A stretch of DNA of 64,000 bases from an uncultured Tolumonas sp. (GTDB lineage: Bacteria; Pseudomonadota; Gammaproteobacteria; Enterobacterales; Aeromonadaceae): the NCBI RefSeq assembly GCF_963676665.1, contig NZ_OY781378.1:1084001-1148000 (forward strand), written 5' to 3'. This document shows, in pieces, positions 35,510 through 44,675 of this stretch. The notes beneath the pieces were generated by a model. The model was not told the DNA's origin. It searched no databases and worked only from the letters and a program-made list of their open reading frames with translations. Each line of letters starts with the position of its first letter. Positions within the stretch are counted from its first letter, which is position 1. Made by a program: the position numbers and the translations under genes.

Positions 35510-36337
35510 TTAAACCAACCGGATGCCACCATCTTCAATGGTGATCAGCCCTTGCTTAAACAGGCCGCCAATGGCTTTCTTAAATGTACCTTTGCTCATG
35601 CTGAACTGAGAGTAAATCAGCTCAGGTGAACTCTTGTCACCGACAGGCAGGAAGCCGCCTTGTTTTTGCAGACGCGCCAGAATTTTTTCACCTGCTTCAT
35701 CTTTACGTGCTAAACCCGGCTTATTCAGCGTGACATCGAGTTTGCCATCTTCATGAATTTTTTTGATATAGCCTTTGGTGCGCTGACCGATTTTAATGGT
35801 CGTGAAAATTTCGTTGTAGAAAATCAGGCCCCAGAATTTTTTATTCACGATCACTTTATAGCCGAGATCGGTTTGTTCGCAGATCAGCAAATCAACTTCT
35901 TCCCAAGGTTCATACTGAGGCATTTCAATGCTCAGGTAATGATCGAGGCGGCTGGTAGCAGTCGGGCGGCTTTCGCGATCGAGATAAACATAGACTACGT
36001 AGGTATGGCCGGTTTGCATTGGTTTGGCTTGTTCATTGGCGGGCACAAACAGGTCTTTCTTCAAACCCCAATCGAGGAAGGCACCAATGCGACTGGCAGA
36101 GATCACTTTCAGGCCAGCAAATTCGCCGACCTGGACTAACGGTTTATCGGCGCTGATGACCAGTTCACTATCGCCATCAAGATAGGGGAACACAGCCAGT
36201 GTGCTGCCTTCTTTAATGGCTTCCGGCAACTGACTTTGTGGCACAAACACATGGCCTAAATCATCTGCATCCAACCAGGCGCCTTTTTCATCGATTTTAA
36301 TTATTGGGAGGGAATTCATGCGGCCAAGTTGGATCAT
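35510..36337 (-). CDS. cvfB: CvfB/YitL-family S1-like RNA-binding protein
   Basis: A 275-residue protein of the CvfB family (S1-like OB domains followed by a winged helix). Visible phrases are VISASRIGAFLDWGLKKDLFVP, YVVYVYLDRESRPTATSRLDHYL, GYKVIVNKKFWGLIFYNEIF and the C-terminal winged-helix SKGTFKKAIGGLFKQGLITI. Staphylococcal CvfB affects virulence gene expression by binding RNA; in gammaproteobacteria the role is not defined. I chose ATG 36337; a Met at 36370 is in frame without a good ribosome site. Confidence 0.9.
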   Translation of the reverse strand: MIQLGRMNSLPIIKIDEKGAWLDADDLGHVFVPQSQLPEAIKEGSTLAVFPYLDGDSELVISADKPLVQVGEFAGLKVISASRIGAFLDWGLKKDLFVPANEQAKPMQTGHTYVVYVYLDRESRPTATSRLDHYLSIEMPQYEPWEEVDLLICEQTDLGYKVIVNKKFWGLIFYNEIFTTIKIGQRTKGYIKKIHEDGKLDVTLNKPGLARKDEAGEKILARLQKQGGFLPVGDKSSPELIYSQFSMSKGTFKKAIGGLFKQGLITIEDGGIRLV

Positions 36338-36665
36338 AGTGTGGTTCTCTTCGACAAAATTACATAACAAATAGACTGGAATGATATCACTTCAAATCAG
36401 GTGTCGGGGATTTTTACGAAACAAGATGCCCTTAGTTTATGTAATCGATTACATGCGAGGTGAGTGGCATGTTACATTTCTTTTGTCATTAACCGCGTTC
36501 ACCTAGCAAAAAACAACGCAGATAAGCGTGATAATTCAATGTTCTGACAAGAAAAGCAGCCAAAACTATAGCTTTGTTGTTGTGAAACAGGAAAATAGCC
36601 GCATGAATAATGGAAGTATGGCTTCCAGATTGAATTAACCGATATCAGGTGGAGATACACAATTT
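36338..36665. other. divergent intergenic region before the galR-type gene
   Basis: About 330 bases between leftward cvfB and rightward galR-type repressor. It contains the operator-like palindrome at 36439-36454 and a GTTACAT at 36471-36477. No clear -35/-10 pair stands out. Confidence 0.5.
36439..36454. promoter_or_regulatory. GalR-type operator before the repressor gene
   Basis: ATGTAATCGATTACAT is a perfect 16-base palindrome with the LacI/GalR core TAANCGNTTA. It lies ~215 bases upstream of the repressor ATG and suggests autoregulation. It differs from the E. coli GalR consensus (GTGTAANCGNTTACAC) mainly at the outer bases. Confidence 0.65.
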
Positions 36666-37673
36666 ATGGCGACCATCAAAGATGTTGCCCGTCTGGCGGG
36701 CGTGTCGGTGGCGACTGTTTCCCGCGTGCTGAATAGTTCACCGAAAACGAGCCCGGAATCGCGGGAAGCGGTGAAAAAAGCCATGGATGAACTGAAATAT
36801 CATCCAAATGCCAACGCGCGCGCACTCTCTCATCAGGGCAATGAAACGCTGGGGATTGTCGTGGGCGATGTGTCATCCCCTTTTTTCGGCATTATGGTAA
36901 AAGCGGTCGATCAGATTGCTTATGCCACCGGCAATTTTTTGCTGGTAGGGAATAGCTATCATGATGCCAAGCGGGAACGGAAAGCCATAGAGCAACTGCT
37001 GCGGCATCAATGTGCCGGTATCGTCGTGCATGCCATGATGCTGTCAGATGAAGAGTTACAGCATTTTATGGCGCATGTGCCGGGTATGGTGATGATCAAC
37101 CGGACGGTGCCGGGTTATGAGTCGCGCTGTATCAATTTAGATAATCGCTTTGGCGCTGAATTGGCAACAAATCACCTTATTCAACAAGGGCATAGGTCCA
37201 TTGCCTTTCTGTCATCCTCCTACCGCATTGCGGATGCTTTTGAGCGTCAGCAAGGCTATATCGATGCATTAACCCAGCATGGCATTCCGGTCGATGAGCG
37301 ATTAATTATTCAGGGAACACCTGACGAAATTGGCGGTGAGCGCGCAGTCGTTGAGTTGTTAAGTCAAGGTCGGAAGGTGACCGGAATTGTCTGTTATAAC
37401 GACCCGATGGCGGCAGGAGCACTGTCGGCGTTGACGGATAATGGTATTAAGATTCCAACCCAGATCTCGGTTGTTGGTTTTGATGACGTGCTGATTGCCA
37501 ACTATTTGCAGCCGCATTTAACGACAATCCGCTATCCGGTTATCGATATGGCAACCCAAGCTGCTCGTTTAGCCATTGCCTTGGCGCACGGTGAGCCAGC
37601 CCCTGATGTGACTAATTTGTTCATACCGACACTGGTGCGCCGCTATTCTGTGACACCGGTGGTTCCTGCCTAA
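36666..37673 (+). CDS. galR: GalR/GalS-type LacI-family repressor
   Basis: A 335-residue repressor with an N-terminal helix-turn-helix (MATIKDVARLAGVSVATVSR) and a periplasmic-binding-like effector domain. Wide agreement with E. coli GalR/GalS is visible, such as YHPNANARALSHQGNETLGIVVGDVS, FFGIMVKAVDQIAYATGNFLLVGN and TNLFIPTLVRRYSV. Effector galactose or a galactoside is inferred from that similarity and from the downstream galactosidase and ABC genes. Operators of the expected form lie before this gene, before the operon at 38119 and before the alpha-galactosidase. Whether it is GalR or GalS cannot be decided. Confidence 0.9.
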   Translation: MATIKDVARLAGVSVATVSRVLNSSPKTSPESREAVKKAMDELKYHPNANARALSHQGNETLGIVVGDVSSPFFGIMVKAVDQIAYATGNFLLVGNSYHDAKRERKAIEQLLRHQCAGIVVHAMMLSDEELQHFMAHVPGMVMINRTVPGYESRCINLDNRFGAELATNHLIQQGHRSIAFLSSSYRIADAFERQQGYIDALTQHGIPVDERLIIQGTPDEIGGERAVVELLSQGRKVTGIVCYNDPMAAGALSALTDNGIKIPTQISVVGFDDVLIANYLQPHLTTIRYPVIDMATQAARLAIALAHGEPAPDVTNLFIPTLVRRYSVTPVVPA

Positions 37674-37868
37674 ATATTACCTATTATTACACGACTGAAT
37701 AAGTTTGATTTGGAAACGATGCCATATAGAAATAAGACTATTGTCTATATGGTTATCGCTGCCTTTTTAGCTTTTAATTACCTAAAGGTTAAAATAAACA
37801 CATATAAATCAATATCTTAATTTTTTATTTTCTTCCCAATAAAGCAAAATCTTCAAATTCCTGCTTAT

Positions 37869-37884
37869 TTTGATGTTCATCACG
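37869..37884. promoter_or_regulatory. CRP-like site 1
   Basis: TTTGA-N6-TCACG, four of five bases in each half of the CRP consensus TGTGA-N6-TCACA, including the most conserved G and C. A second copy lies 41 bases downstream. Confidence 0.45.
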
Positions 37885-37909
37885 TTTGCTGACTTGTTTT
37901 GCCTCTGAA

Positions 37910-37925
37910 TTTGATGATTGTCACG
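37910..37925. promoter_or_regulatory. CRP-like site 2
   Basis: TTTGA-N6-TCACG, the same half-sites as the copy 41 bases upstream, with the flanks (TTTGATG ... TCACGTTT) also shared. Confidence 0.45.
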
Positions 37926-37973
37926 TTTCGAATCAACGAGGATATCTATTCAGTTCTATACCTCGCTAGGATT

Positions 37974-37989
37974 GGGTAATCGTTTACAC
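37974..37989. promoter_or_regulatory. GalR-type operator before the galactoside operon
   Basis: GGGTAATCGTTTACAC matches 15 of 16 positions of the E. coli GalR consensus GTGTAANCGTTTACAC. A half-site GTGTAAAC follows at 37997-38004. Confidence 0.75.
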
Positions 37990-38118
37990 GAAAGTGGTGT
38001 AAACAGGTTCGGCGGCCATCTCTGTGGAATTTTGTTGGCGCGGTGTCAGCGTCGCTGAGTGACTTTAAGTATCTGCTGAGTTTGCTTCAAACCGGAAGCG
38101 TTCATGGAGAACATCACT

Positions 38119-39390
38119 ATGAGTTTCGAAAAAAACAATCTCGTTCGTAACCTGACTCTGGGTGTCGTTGTGGCAACCTGTAGCATGTCTGCGCTGGCTA
38201 AAAAGAATGAACTGACCGTTTGGGCATGGGACCCTAACTTCAATATCGCGATCATGGAGCAGGCGAAAGCGACCTACCAAAAAGCTCATCCTGATGTTGC
38301 TATTAAAGTCGTTGATTTTGCGAAAGCCGATCTTGAGCAGAAGATGCACACCATGCTGGCTTCCGGCATGACCAAATCATTGCCTGATATTGTGCTGGTG
38401 GAAGATTACAACGCCCCTAAATTCCTGAGTTCATATCCCGGCGCTTTTGCGGCGATGGATGGCAAAGTCGATTACACCAAATTTGCCCCCTACAAGGTTG
38501 AACTGATGACCATGAACGGCAAAACCTATGGTATGCCATTCGATTCCGGTGTCACGGGGATGTATTACCGCAAAGACCTGCTGGCTCAGGCCGGTTTCAA
38601 ACCAGAAGATATGCAGAACATTACCTGGGATCGTTTTATTGAGATCGGTAAAGCCGTGAAAGCGAAAACCGGCAAAGCGATGTTAGGTAATGACCCGAAT
38701 GATCCGGGTTTGGTGCGAGTCATGATGCAGTCTGCTGGCAGCTGGTATTTCGATGAGAAAGGCGCATTAAACATCAAAAATAACGAAGCGCTGAAAGAAG
38801 CACTACGTATTGAAAAAAGCATGACCGATGCCGGTATTGTACGGCCAACCATGGGTTGGTCTGAGTGGGTGGGGGCGGTGAATCATGGTGATGTAGCCAC
38901 GATTACCACGGGTGTGTGGATCACGGCTTCCGTAAAAGCCGGTGCGGATCAGGCCGGTAAATGGGCGGTTGCACCAACACCTCGTTTGAACATCAAAGGT
39001 GGCACCAATCAATCTAATCTGGGTGGTTCCAGCTGGTATGTCATCTCTACCTCTGACAATAGCGATCAAGCCATCGATTTCCTGAATAGCACCTTTGGTA
39101 AAGACAGTGCCTTCTATCAGCAGATCCTGACTGATCGCGGTGCGGTGGGTTCTTATCTGCCAGCGCGTAGTGGTAAAGCTTATCAGCAACCGGATGCGTT
39201 CTTTGGTGGTCAGGCCATCTACAGCGATTTTGCCAACTGGTTGGGTAAGGTGCCGAAAGTGAATTACGGTTACTACACCTATGAAGCCGATGCTGCCCTC
39301 GCTGCTCAGTTACCTGCTTATTTTCAAGGAATGCCACTGGAACAAGTGCTGGAACAGATCGACAGCCAGTTAGCGGCTCAAATTCAATAG
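38119..39390 (+). CDS. sugar ABC transporter substrate-binding protein
   Basis: A 423-residue periplasmic receptor of the extracellular solute-binding family 1 (MalE-like). The signal peptide is residues ~1-27 (LVRNLTLGVVVATCSMSALA). The mature protein starts KKNELTVWAWDPNFN, and has the typical LPDIVLVEDYNAP and GMPFDSGVTGMYYRKDLL segments. ATG 38119 has GGAGA about 9 bases upstream; a Met at 38104 is in frame. It is the first gene of the operon and probably binds a galactoside or oligosaccharide; specificity is inferred from neighbours. Confidence 0.9.
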   Translation: MSFEKNNLVRNLTLGVVVATCSMSALAKKNELTVWAWDPNFNIAIMEQAKATYQKAHPDVAIKVVDFAKADLEQKMHTMLASGMTKSLPDIVLVEDYNAPKFLSSYPGAFAAMDGKVDYTKFAPYKVELMTMNGKTYGMPFDSGVTGMYYRKDLLAQAGFKPEDMQNITWDRFIEIGKAVKAKTGKAMLGNDPNDPGLVRVMMQSAGSWYFDEKGALNIKNNEALKEALRIEKSMTDAGIVRPTMGWSEWVGAVNHGDVATITTGVWITASVKAGADQAGKWAVAPTPRLNIKGGTNQSNLGGSSWYVISTSDNSDQAIDFLNSTFGKDSAFYQQILTDRGAVGSYLPARSGKAYQQPDAFFGGQAIYSDFANWLGKVPKVNYGYYTYEADAALAAQLPAYFQGMPLEQVLEQIDSQLAAQIQ

Positions 39391-39444
39391 CCAAACTGAG
39401 GATCGGCTGATGTGCCAGTCGATCCTCCCGCTGAGGTTTTCATC

Positions 39445-40359
39445 ATGTCACATACAGGTGTTATGCCTATGACTCCGGTTCGTAGTCGCAGTTTTCATCG
39501 GTTTTACGATATCAACGGTTGGTGTTTCGTGCTGGGCTCACTCGCGTTGGTGATGCTGTTCATGATTTACCCGATCATTAATTCGCTCTGGTTATCATTG
39601 CATTCTGGCAAAGGTGTTATCGTGCAGTTTGTCGGGTTCGGTAACATTACCCGCCTGATGCACGACCTCGTTTTTATTACCGCATTAACGAACACGCTGA
39701 TTTTTCTGATTGTTCAGGTGCCGGTGATGATTTTGTTGTCATTGGCGACGGCATCTTGTCTCAACTCACCGAACGTTAAATTCCGCAGTCTGTTCCGCAT
39801 GGCGATTTTCCTGCCTTGTGTGACCTCGCTGGTGGCCTATTCGATCTTGTTCAAAAGCATGTTTGGTTACGACGGTATTGTGAATTCAGCGCTGATGACG
39901 ATTGGGTTGATTGATCATCCAATCGCGTGGCTGACCGATCCGTTCTGGGCAAAAGTGACCATCATTCTGGCGATCACCTGGCGCTGGACTGGTTACAACA
40001 TGATTTTCTATCTGGCAGCAATGCAGAACATCGACAAGTCGATTTATGAAGCGGCCAAGTTGGAAGGTGTTACGCCAGTACAAACCTTTTTTAATATCAC
40101 GGTGCCATTGTTGAAACCGGTGATCCTGTTTACTTCGGTGATGTCGACCATCGGCACGCTGCAGCTGTTCGATGAAGCCATGAACATCACCAAGGGCGGG
40201 CCAGCAAATTCCACGCTGACGCTGTCGATGTATATCTACAACTTGTCATTCAAATTTGTGCCGAACTTTGGTTATGCAGCTACGGTCTCGTATGTGATTG
40301 TCTTTTTTGCTGCGGCGTTGGCGTTGGTGCAGTTTAAATTTGTACAGGACAAAAAATGA
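39445..40359 (+). CDS. sugar ABC transporter permease, MalF type
   Basis: A 304-residue inner-membrane permease with about six helices and the EAA loop (YEAAKLEGVTPVQTFFNITVPLLKP) that docks with the ATPase. ATG 39445 is preferred for its GAGG ribosome site; an upstream GTG at 39412 is in frame. It overlaps the next permease by 4 bases. Partner of the binding protein upstream. Confidence 0.9.
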   Translation: MSHTGVMPMTPVRSRSFHRFYDINGWCFVLGSLALVMLFMIYPIINSLWLSLHSGKGVIVQFVGFGNITRLMHDLVFITALTNTLIFLIVQVPVMILLSLATASCLNSPNVKFRSLFRMAIFLPCVTSLVAYSILFKSMFGYDGIVNSALMTIGLIDHPIAWLTDPFWAKVTIILAITWRWTGYNMIFYLAAMQNIDKSIYEAAKLEGVTPVQTFFNITVPLLKPVILFTSVMSTIGTLQLFDEAMNITKGGPANSTLTLSMYIYNLSFKFVPNFGYAATVSYVIVFFAAALALVQFKFVQDKK

Positions 40360-41183
40360 TGGCGACTAATGTCTCTAAGCAGAAGATCTATCAGGGTCTG
40401 ATGTATCTGTTTCTGGTGCTGATTGCGTTTGTCTCACTGTTTCCATTTTTCTGGATGGTGGTGAGTAGCACCAATACCACGACGGATATCAACCAAGGCA
40501 AATTATCGTTCGGTACGGCGCTGTTTGATAATCTGGCCAAGCTCAGTCAGGCGGTCGATCTGCCGCTGATTTTCTGGAACACCACCAAAGTCTCGCTGTT
40601 GGGTACCTTTCTGACACTGGCGATTGCGTCGCTGGCTGGTTATGGCTTTGAGATCTATCAGTCTAAGCTGCGTGATAAGGTTTATAACCTGTTGCTGCTG
40701 ACCATGATGATCCCGTTTGCGGCGTTAATGATCCCGCTGTTTAGCATGATGGCGAAAGCCAATCTGTTGGATACTCACTGGGCGGTGGTGCTGCCATCGA
40801 TTGCGTCGGTTTACATCATTTTCTACTTCCGCCAGTGCACCAAGGCGTTTCCGAAAGAGCTGCTGGATGCGGCACGTGTTGACGGTGTCAGTGAATGGCG
40901 CATCTTCGTGTATGTCTTTTTCCCGGTGATGCGTTCGACCTATGCGGCGGCGTTCATCATCACCTTCATGGCGAATTGGAATAACTTCCTCTGGCCATTG
41001 ATCGTGTTGCAATCGCCGGAGACCAAAACCATCAATCTGGTGCTGTCGTCGTTATCTTCCGCCTATTTCCCTGATTTTGGTGTCGTAATGGTAGGCACGG
41101 TGGTGGCGACGTTACCAACAATTGCCGTGTTTTTTGCGATGCAAAAACAGTTCGTGCAAGGCATGGTGGGGTCGGTGAAATGA
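40356..41183 (+). CDS. sugar ABC transporter permease, MalG type
   Basis: A 275-residue permease with about six helices and the EAA loop (LLDAARVDGVSEWRIFVYVFFPVMRS). It overlaps both the first permease (ATGA at its start) and the beta-galactosidase gene (4 bases at its end), so the three are translationally coupled. It forms a heterodimer with the MalF-type subunit. Confidence 0.9.
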   Translation: MMATNVSKQKIYQGLMYLFLVLIAFVSLFPFFWMVVSSTNTTTDINQGKLSFGTALFDNLAKLSQAVDLPLIFWNTTKVSLLGTFLTLAIASLAGYGFEIYQSKLRDKVYNLLLLTMMIPFAALMIPLFSMMAKANLLDTHWAVVLPSIASVYIIFYFRQCTKAFPKELLDAARVDGVSEWRIFVYVFFPVMRSTYAAAFIITFMANWNNFLWPLIVLQSPETKTINLVLSSLSSAYFPDFGVVMVGTVVATLPTIAVFFAMQKQFVQGMVGSVK

Positions 41184-43414
41184 TGAATTTCTGTGAAAAG
41201 TTTAACCACCAGTGGCAGTTCATTGCGGGTGATCACCCGCTGTTTTCTGCGGCGGAATTGGCGGCGGCAGAACAGGTTGATTTACCGCATACTGCAGTGG
41301 AGTTAGATTACAACTACTTCGATGAAACCAGTTATCAACGGCCATTCAGTTATCAAAAAACCTTATTTTGGCAGCCGGAATTTGACGGCAAACAGGTATG
41401 GTTGCAATTTGACGGCGCTATGGCCGATGCCAAAGTTTATGTGAACGGGCAGTTTGTTACGGGCCATCGTGATGGTTACACGCCATTCGATGTGTTATTG
41501 ACGCCGCATCTGCTGCGAGGTGAAAACCAGATCACCGTGGTGATCGATGGCAGTGAAAACCCCGAAATAGCCCCGTTTGGTGGCCAGATCGATTACCTGA
41601 CCTATGCCGGTATTTATCGCCATGTCTGGCTGAAAACGACCGATGATCTGCGCATTAAGAATGTGCAGGCGATTGCTGAGGATGTATTGGCCGATGAGAA
41701 GACGCTGAATGTTTCCGTCTTTTTGGAACAAGTAGCCACTGGCGAGCATCAAGGTGAGTTAGTCGCACTGCTAACGACGTCAGCAGGTGAGTTGGTTGCT
41801 TCGCATGTACTGCCTATTTCCGGCTCACAACTGCGCGTTGATTTCTCTCTGTCCAACCTGACGGGTATTCGCTTGTGGGACGTGGATAACCCCGTGCTCT
41901 ATCAGCTGAACGTCAGCATTTGTGGCACAAACTTTAGCCATCAGTTTTCCACCCGAGTTGGTTTTCGACAGGCAGAATTTACCGCGGAAGGTTTTCTGTT
42001 AAACGGCAGGATACTGAAACTGCGCGGCATTAATCGTCATCAGTCTTACCCGTATGTGGGTTATGCGATGGCTGATCACGCGCAAAAAGCCGATGCTGAT
42101 CTCATCAAAAATGAGTTCAAATTTAATCTGGTCAGAACCTCACATTATCCGCAAGCGCCCGCGTTTTTAGATCGTTGCGATGAACTGGGGTTGCTGGTGT
42201 TTGAAGAGATCCCTGGTTGGCAGCATGTCGGGGATGAGGTTTGGCAACAGGGGGCTATTGCCAATGTCAGGGCGATGATCGAGCGCGATTGGAATCATCC
42301 GGCCATTATTTTATGGGGTGTTCGGGTTAACGAGTCGCGCGATTACGATCAATTCTATGAGCAGACCAACCAACTTGCACATGCGCTTGATCCGAGTCGT
42401 CAGACGGGTGGGGTGCGTTGTCACGCGAACAGCACCTTGCTGGAAGACGTCTACACCATGAATGATTTTGTGTTGAATGGTGGTGATGTTGCTTTGCGTA
42501 AACCGCAACAAGTGACGGGGCTTGATCGCCCGGTGCCTTATATGGTCACCGAGTTTAATGGCCATATGTTCCCGACCAAACGTTTCGATTGTGAAGAGCG
42601 CCAGCATGAACATGTACTACGTCATTTACGCGTTTTAGATGCTTGTTACGCTGACCCGAATATTGCTGGTTGCATTGCCTGGTGTCTGTTCGATTACAAC
42701 ACACATAAAGATTTTGGCAGTGGTGATCGCATCTGTTATCACGGCATCAGCGATATGTTCCGCATGCCAAAATTTGCTGCCTATGCCTATAAAAGCCAGT
42801 GCGATGTCGCCGATGAGCCTGTGATGCAACCCGTCACATTTTGGGCGCGTGGTGAGCGTTGCGAGTGTCTGATTTTACCGCTGATCATTCTGACTAACTG
42901 CGATGAAATTGAATTTAAGTTTGGTGACTACCCAACGAAGCGGTTGAAACCGGCATTTGACCAATTCCCGTATTTACCACATCCGCCTGTCATTATTGAT
43001 GACAAAACCATCTCACCGGAAGAGTTTGGCGAATGGGGCATGAAATGGAATACCGTCACGTTGCATGGGTTCCATAACGGTCAACTTGTCAGCGAATTGA
43101 ATATGTCGGCCAACCCGATTGCCACGAAATTACGCGTGAAATCAGATTACCAACGACTGCCTGCCAATGAAAAAGCCGCCACCCGAGTAACGATCGAAGC
43201 GTTAGATCAAGATGGCAATTTGATGCCATTTCTTGATGACATCATTCAGGTAGCCGTGACTGGGCCAGTCAACGTGATTGGGCCGGAGCAGTTGGTGTTG
43301 AAAGGTGGTGCGGTGGGTTTATGGCTTGAGGCCGGAAAGCAGCGTGGTGATGCGGTAGTGACTTTTACCAGTCGGCGCTTAGGCTCTCAGACTCTCACGT
43401 TAGTGATTGAATAA
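41180..43414 (+). CDS. GH2 beta-galactosidase (cytoplasmic)
   Basis: A 744-residue glycoside hydrolase family 2 enzyme. N-terminal sandwich domains (VWLQFDGAMADAKVYVNGQFVTGH) precede the TIM barrel with LRGINRHQSYPYVGYAM. The acid/base Glu385 is in WGVRVNES and the nucleophile Glu458 in MVTEFNGH. There is no signal peptide, so it works in the cytoplasm. It is shorter than E. coli LacZ (~1024) and lacks the long C-terminal domain, as in other short GH2 beta-galactosidases. It lies inside the transporter operon, with a 4-base overlap upstream and an ATPase gene 53 bases downstream. Confidence 0.9.
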   Translation: MMNFCEKFNHQWQFIAGDHPLFSAAELAAAEQVDLPHTAVELDYNYFDETSYQRPFSYQKTLFWQPEFDGKQVWLQFDGAMADAKVYVNGQFVTGHRDGYTPFDVLLTPHLLRGENQITVVIDGSENPEIAPFGGQIDYLTYAGIYRHVWLKTTDDLRIKNVQAIAEDVLADEKTLNVSVFLEQVATGEHQGELVALLTTSAGELVASHVLPISGSQLRVDFSLSNLTGIRLWDVDNPVLYQLNVSICGTNFSHQFSTRVGFRQAEFTAEGFLLNGRILKLRGINRHQSYPYVGYAMADHAQKADADLIKNEFKFNLVRTSHYPQAPAFLDRCDELGLLVFEEIPGWQHVGDEVWQQGAIANVRAMIERDWNHPAIILWGVRVNESRDYDQFYEQTNQLAHALDPSRQTGGVRCHANSTLLEDVYTMNDFVLNGGDVALRKPQQVTGLDRPVPYMVTEFNGHMFPTKRFDCEERQHEHVLRHLRVLDACYADPNIAGCIAWCLFDYNTHKDFGSGDRICYHGISDMFRMPKFAAYAYKSQCDVADEPVMQPVTFWARGERCECLILPLIILTNCDEIEFKFGDYPTKRLKPAFDQFPYLPHPPVIIDDKTISPEEFGEWGMKWNTVTLHGFHNGQLVSELNMSANPIATKLRVKSDYQRLPANEKAATRVTIEALDQDGNLMPFLDDIIQVAVTGPVNVIGPEQLVLKGGAVGLWLEAGKQRGDAVVTFTSRRLGSQTLTLVIE

Positions 43415-43467
43415 TTTTTCCACCTGATGCGTGAGCGCGTCAGGCTTATCTCGATGGAGACAGAATA

Positions 43468-44583
43468 ATGGCTGATATTACGCTGCGTAAAGTCGTTAAG
43501 CGTTACGAAAAAAATCAAACGATTCATGGTGTTGATCTGCAGATCGACAGTGGCGAGTTTGTGGTGTTTGTTGGCCCGTCGGGCTGCGGTAAATCGACCC
43601 TGTTGCGCATGGTTGCCGGGCTGGAAGAGATCACCGAAGGTGAACTCTATATCGACGGGCGCAAAGTGAACGATGTCGACCCTGCGGATCGTGGCGTAGC
43701 GATGGTGTTCCAGTCGTATGCGCTTTATCCGCATATGACCGTGGCGGAAAACATGGGTTTTGGTTTGAAAATGAATGGCGTGGCAAAAGAAGAGATCGCC
43801 AAGCGCGTCGCCATTGCCGCTAAAACATTAAAAATGGAAGCGTTGCTGGATCGAAAACCGAAAGATATGTCGGGCGGGCAACGTCAGCGTGTCGCGATTG
43901 GCCGTGCGATTGTGCGCGATCCGAAAGTGTTTTTGTTCGACGAACCATTATCAAATCTGGATGCCGAATTGCGCGTGGAGATGCGCTTGCAGATTGCCAA
44001 ATTGCATCACGAATTAGGTAACACCATGATTTACGTCACTCACGATCAGGTTGAGGCGATGACTTTGGCCGATAAGATTGTGGTGTTACGCAGTGGGAAT
44101 GTTGAGCAAGTTGGCTCGCCGCTAGAGCTTTATCATGCACCGGCCAATGAGTTCGTGGCCGGGTTTATCGGCTCGCCGAAAATGAATTTTGTTGATGCGC
44201 TGGTGGATGATTTAGATGGCGATCAAGCGTCAGTGCGCTTACCTGACGGGCAGATCATTGCTCTGTCTGTAAATGCAGATCTGGTGAGTCAGGGCGAAAA
44301 AGTTCGCTTAGGCATCCGGCCTGAGCATATCCACATGCAGGCAAACTTGGGCGATTTCTCGGTCTCTTTCCAAAGCGAAGTCGTGGAACGGCTGGGAAAT
44401 TCCACCTATCTGTTTGGTAATTACTGCGGCAAAGACGGCTTTAAAGTGCATATTCAGGGCGATAAATCGGTCGGGCTATACGAATATGTTTCATTAGGTA
44501 TCTGCCTGAGCGATTGCCACCTGTTTAATGCAGATGGCGTTGCGGTTGGTTTGCGTGAGATCCCAGCTGATAGCAAACACTAG
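43468..44583 (+). CDS. MsmK/UgpC-type sugar ABC transporter ATPase
   Basis: A 371-residue ATPase with Walker A GPSGCGKST (residues 36-44), Q-loop VFQSYALYPH, signature MSGGQRQR, Walker B FLFDEPLSNLD and switch His in THDQ. A C-terminal TOBE-like domain (LGIRPEHIHM) marks the CUT1 sugar-importer subfamily. Ribosome site GGAGA precedes the ATG. It energises the two permeases upstream and, being of the MsmK type, may also serve other sugar importers, for example the one starting at 62651. Confidence 0.92.
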   Translation: MADITLRKVVKRYEKNQTIHGVDLQIDSGEFVVFVGPSGCGKSTLLRMVAGLEEITEGELYIDGRKVNDVDPADRGVAMVFQSYALYPHMTVAENMGFGLKMNGVAKEEIAKRVAIAAKTLKMEALLDRKPKDMSGGQRQRVAIGRAIVRDPKVFLFDEPLSNLDAELRVEMRLQIAKLHHELGNTMIYVTHDQVEAMTLADKIVVLRSGNVEQVGSPLELYHAPANEFVAGFIGSPKMNFVDALVDDLDGDQASVRLPDGQIIALSVNADLVSQGEKVRLGIRPEHIHMQANLGDFSVSFQSEVVERLGNSTYLFGNYCGKDGFKVHIQGDKSVGLYEYVSLGICLSDCHLFNADGVAVGLREIPADSKH

Positions 44584-44606
44584 TTTTTAGCAGACTGAGT
44601 TTTTAC

Positions 44607-44668
44607 TGGCCTGAATCGTGCTGCTTTAAATTTTCGGTTATTTAAAGCAGCGATTCAGGCCATTTTTA
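44607..44668. terminator. long bidirectional terminator hairpin
   Basis: TGGCCTGAATCG (44607-44618) pairs with CGATTCAGGCCA (44651-44662), and CTGCTTTAAAT (44621-44631) with ATTTAAAGCAG (44640-44650). That is 23 base pairs with one 2-base bulge, then TTTTTA. It separates the convergent operon and alpha-galactosidase gene. Confidence 0.85.
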
Positions 44669-44675
44669 TAAGCGA

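Larger units (their letters stand above)
37674..38118 (+). promoter_or_regulatory. 445-base regulatory region of the galactoside operon
   Basis: Contains, in order, two CRP-like sites (37869-37884 and 37910-37925), a possible -10 near 37943-37962, a near-consensus GalR operator (37974-37989) and an operator half-site (37997-38004). The arrangement fits catabolite activation and galactoside-relieved repression of the operon that begins at 38119. The exact start site cannot be set. Confidence 0.55.
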
